This document shows, piece after piece, positions 5,730 to 6,837 of a stretch of DNA of 6,837 bases; within the stretch, counting starts at the first letter, position 1, and each line of letters starts with the position of its first letter. The position numbers and the translations under genes are program-made. Under the pieces are notes generated by a model. The model was not told the origin of the DNA. It did not search any database and saw only the letters and a list, made by a program, of their open reading frames with translations. Source of the stretch: Siphonobacter sp048595215 (lineage in GTDB: Bacteria > Bacteroidota > Bacteroidia > Cytophagales > Spirosomataceae); assembly GCF_048595215.1 (NCBI RefSeq), contig NZ_JBMDWJ010000252.1, positions 1 through 6,837 of the forward strand. The letters run 5' to 3'.

Positions 5730-6837
5730 TCAAAAATTAACTTGTACACCGCCCTGCCAACCTACCCAGCCGTAGGCAGTGCTGGAAAAATTCCAGTGGG
5801 GATAAGCCTTTGCCGAGGTATAGACTTCGCTGGGCTGATCCGCATAGGTGAGGGATAAGGCAGGCCCCGCCGAAAGGGTCCAGTGCGGATTGATCCGGAA
5901 TTGCAGGCTCGTTTCCAGACGAGCCAGTATGGGTAGTGTGTCCCAATTACCCTGATACAGATTTTGCGAGGTAAGGTCCGTAGCGAGTGACCAGCGAGTA
6001 CCCAACTGAAATTCTCGTCCCACCCCCGCCCCAAACGTAAATACGGGTTGCGAAGTAAAGGGCGAATAGCCCAACAGCAGAATCGTATACAGACGGTGAG
6101 TACCACTTTTAAAGGTCAGCTGGAAAGGTACCACGTCGTTGGCTGCTACTGTGAAACTCATTTTGCCGTTTCGAATCAGGTTGATCAGGCCCAGGCTATA
6201 ACCCGATGAGCTATCGGCAACGTTGATCAGACCCAGTTGTAATCCTTTCACGTGCCGGGCGTAATTGTAGAGACTGGTCACCTGGGCACCCGTTACCGTA
6301 TCGCGGTGGTGGTTCACCAGTCCGGAAATCTGTACACTGGCAGTACCCCGCCGGGCCTGATTCAATACCCCCGCCAGCTGAACACTGCCGTGGGTTACAT
6401 CCGCCGTATTGAATACGCCCGCAATCTGCACGGAACGCTGACTGGTTTGAACGCGATTACTAATACCCGCGATCTGTACACCCCGGAGCGTATCCAGAGC
6501 CAAGTTGAGTAATCCGGCCGCCTGAAAGCCGTTTACACTACTTCCCACCAGATTAAATAAACCCGCTAACTGTACCGATCGAACATCGTTTTTGATGATG
6601 TTGAAAACGCCCGCAATTTCGACGCCCTGTACGCCGGCATTGTATCCCCCCAGTAGATTCAGCGACACTTTATTCACGACCTGTGAACTCAGTCGGCCGT
6701 GACTGCCCAGGCCCGGGGTCCGGGCTTTTTGGTAGGGCATATTGAAAAAAAAGCGACTTAAGTTCTGACTTTGGGCCCGCAAGCGACGGGATAGAAAGGT
6801 CCGGCCCAGCCACGTTCGTTCGCCCCGGGAATTCGGA
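5730..6837 (-). CDS. VQxAGxxN-repeat envelope protein, C-terminal part (5' end outside the window)
   Basis: The frame is open from the window edge to the TGA at 5730-5732, giving 368 visible residues. No signal peptide is seen in the visible part. The first in-frame ATG (6740) is inside homologous sequence and the TTG at 6782 is not a credible start, so the true start lies beyond 6837. The visible part begins with a basic, arginine-rich linker. It continues with the motif NKVSLNLLGGYNAGVQGVEI (about 6671-6612), then eight 16-residue repeats (6243-6623), the junction ADSSSGYSLGLINLIRNG, and about 145 residues of strand-like sequence ending in VQVNF. A terminal Phe fits the signal recognised by the outer-membrane barrel assembly machinery. 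The same repeat and junction occur in the gene just downstream, so the two are paralogues. Related Bacteroidota proteins often carry an N-terminal STN or carboxypeptidase-regulatory-like domain; whether this one does cannot be seen. The function is unknown. Confidence 0.85.
   Translation of the reverse strand, partial: PNSRGERTWLGRTFLSRRLRAQSQNLSRFFFNMPYQKARTPGLGSHGRLSSQVVNKVSLNLLGGYNAGVQGVEIAGVFNIIKNDVRSVQLAGLFNLVGSSVNGFQAAGLLNLALDTLRGVQIAGISNRVQTSQRSVQIAGVFNTADVTHGSVQLAGVLNQARRGTASVQISGLVNHHRDTVTGAQVTSLYNYARHVKGLQLGLINVADSSSGYSLGLINLIRNGKMSFTVAANDVVPFQLTFKSGTHRLYTILLLGYSPFTSQPVFTFGAGVGREFQLGTRWSLATDLTSQNLYQGNWDTLPILARLETSLQFRINPHWTLSAGPALSLTYADQPSEVYTSAKAYPHWNFSSTAYGWVGWQGGVQVNF
6243..6623 (-). 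repeat. Eight-unit protein-coding repeat with strict 16-residue period
   Basis: Units such as VQLAGLFN, VQIAGVFN, VQLAGVLN and VQISGLVN recur every 16 residues for seven steps. The last unit (AQVTSLYN) is degenerate and 15 residues long before the LQLGLINV junction. At DNA level this is a diverged 48-bp period. The strict spacing contrasts with the drifting period in the neighbouring paralogue. Confidence 0.85.

Noticed and set aside
6738..6782. Start of the upstream repeat protein at TTG 6782 or ATG 6740
   Set aside because: The frame is open to the window edge, no signal peptide follows either codon, and the visible part looks like the middle of a larger exported protein.

Overview
The window looks like chromosomal DNA from a member of the Bacteroidota, probably Cytophagales; the genus cannot be told. 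Three things point there: no gene has a clear Shine-Dalgarno sequence before its start, TAnnTTTG-type -7 elements occur in the intergenic DNA, and two envelope proteins carry 'VQxAGxxN' repeats followed by a C-terminal beta-barrel-like domain, an architecture common in that phylum. No transposase, integrase, CRISPR array, rRNA or tRNA gene was recognised.

Layout. Positions 127-1478 (+) hold a two-gene unit for cell-envelope proteins: a secreted, probably outer-membrane barrel protein, and 29 bp later a small lipoprotein. A perfect 17-bp inverted repeat at 1616-1657 is a likely terminator for the pair. A gene-poor, AT-rich stretch (1479-2553) follows. It contains a second hairpin (2059-2087) and, at its right end, a possible small-RNA unit: a 10-bp palindrome, a TATATTTG element and a strong intrinsic terminator ending at 2448. 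A second strong terminator, in the opposite direction, lies at 2482-2526 and serves fabV (2554-3744, -). FabV is the single-subunit, NADH-dependent enoyl-ACP / trans-2-enoyl-CoA reductase, with its GxSxGxG nucleotide-binding motif and Y-X8-K catalytic pair intact.

Upstream of fabV, 3745-4416 is again gene-free but not plain. It holds a perfect 10-bp hairpin (4024-4051) and a GC-rich imperfect palindrome of about 165 bp (4136-4300). The arms of that palindrome are each built from three roughly 14-bp units, in opposite orientation, around an inner hairpin. This is the least explained structure in the window.

The right part (4417 to the window edge, -) has two paralogous envelope proteins in the same orientation. 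Each has eight copies of a roughly 16-residue VQxAGxxN repeat, a shared GLINL junction and a C-terminal barrel-like domain. The downstream one (4417-5505) is complete, with a signal peptide. The upstream one (5730 to beyond 6837) lacks its 5' part and is probably the C-terminal portion of a larger protein. No metabolic pathway links the genes. The shared theme is the cell envelope, with fabV as an independent lipid-metabolism gene.
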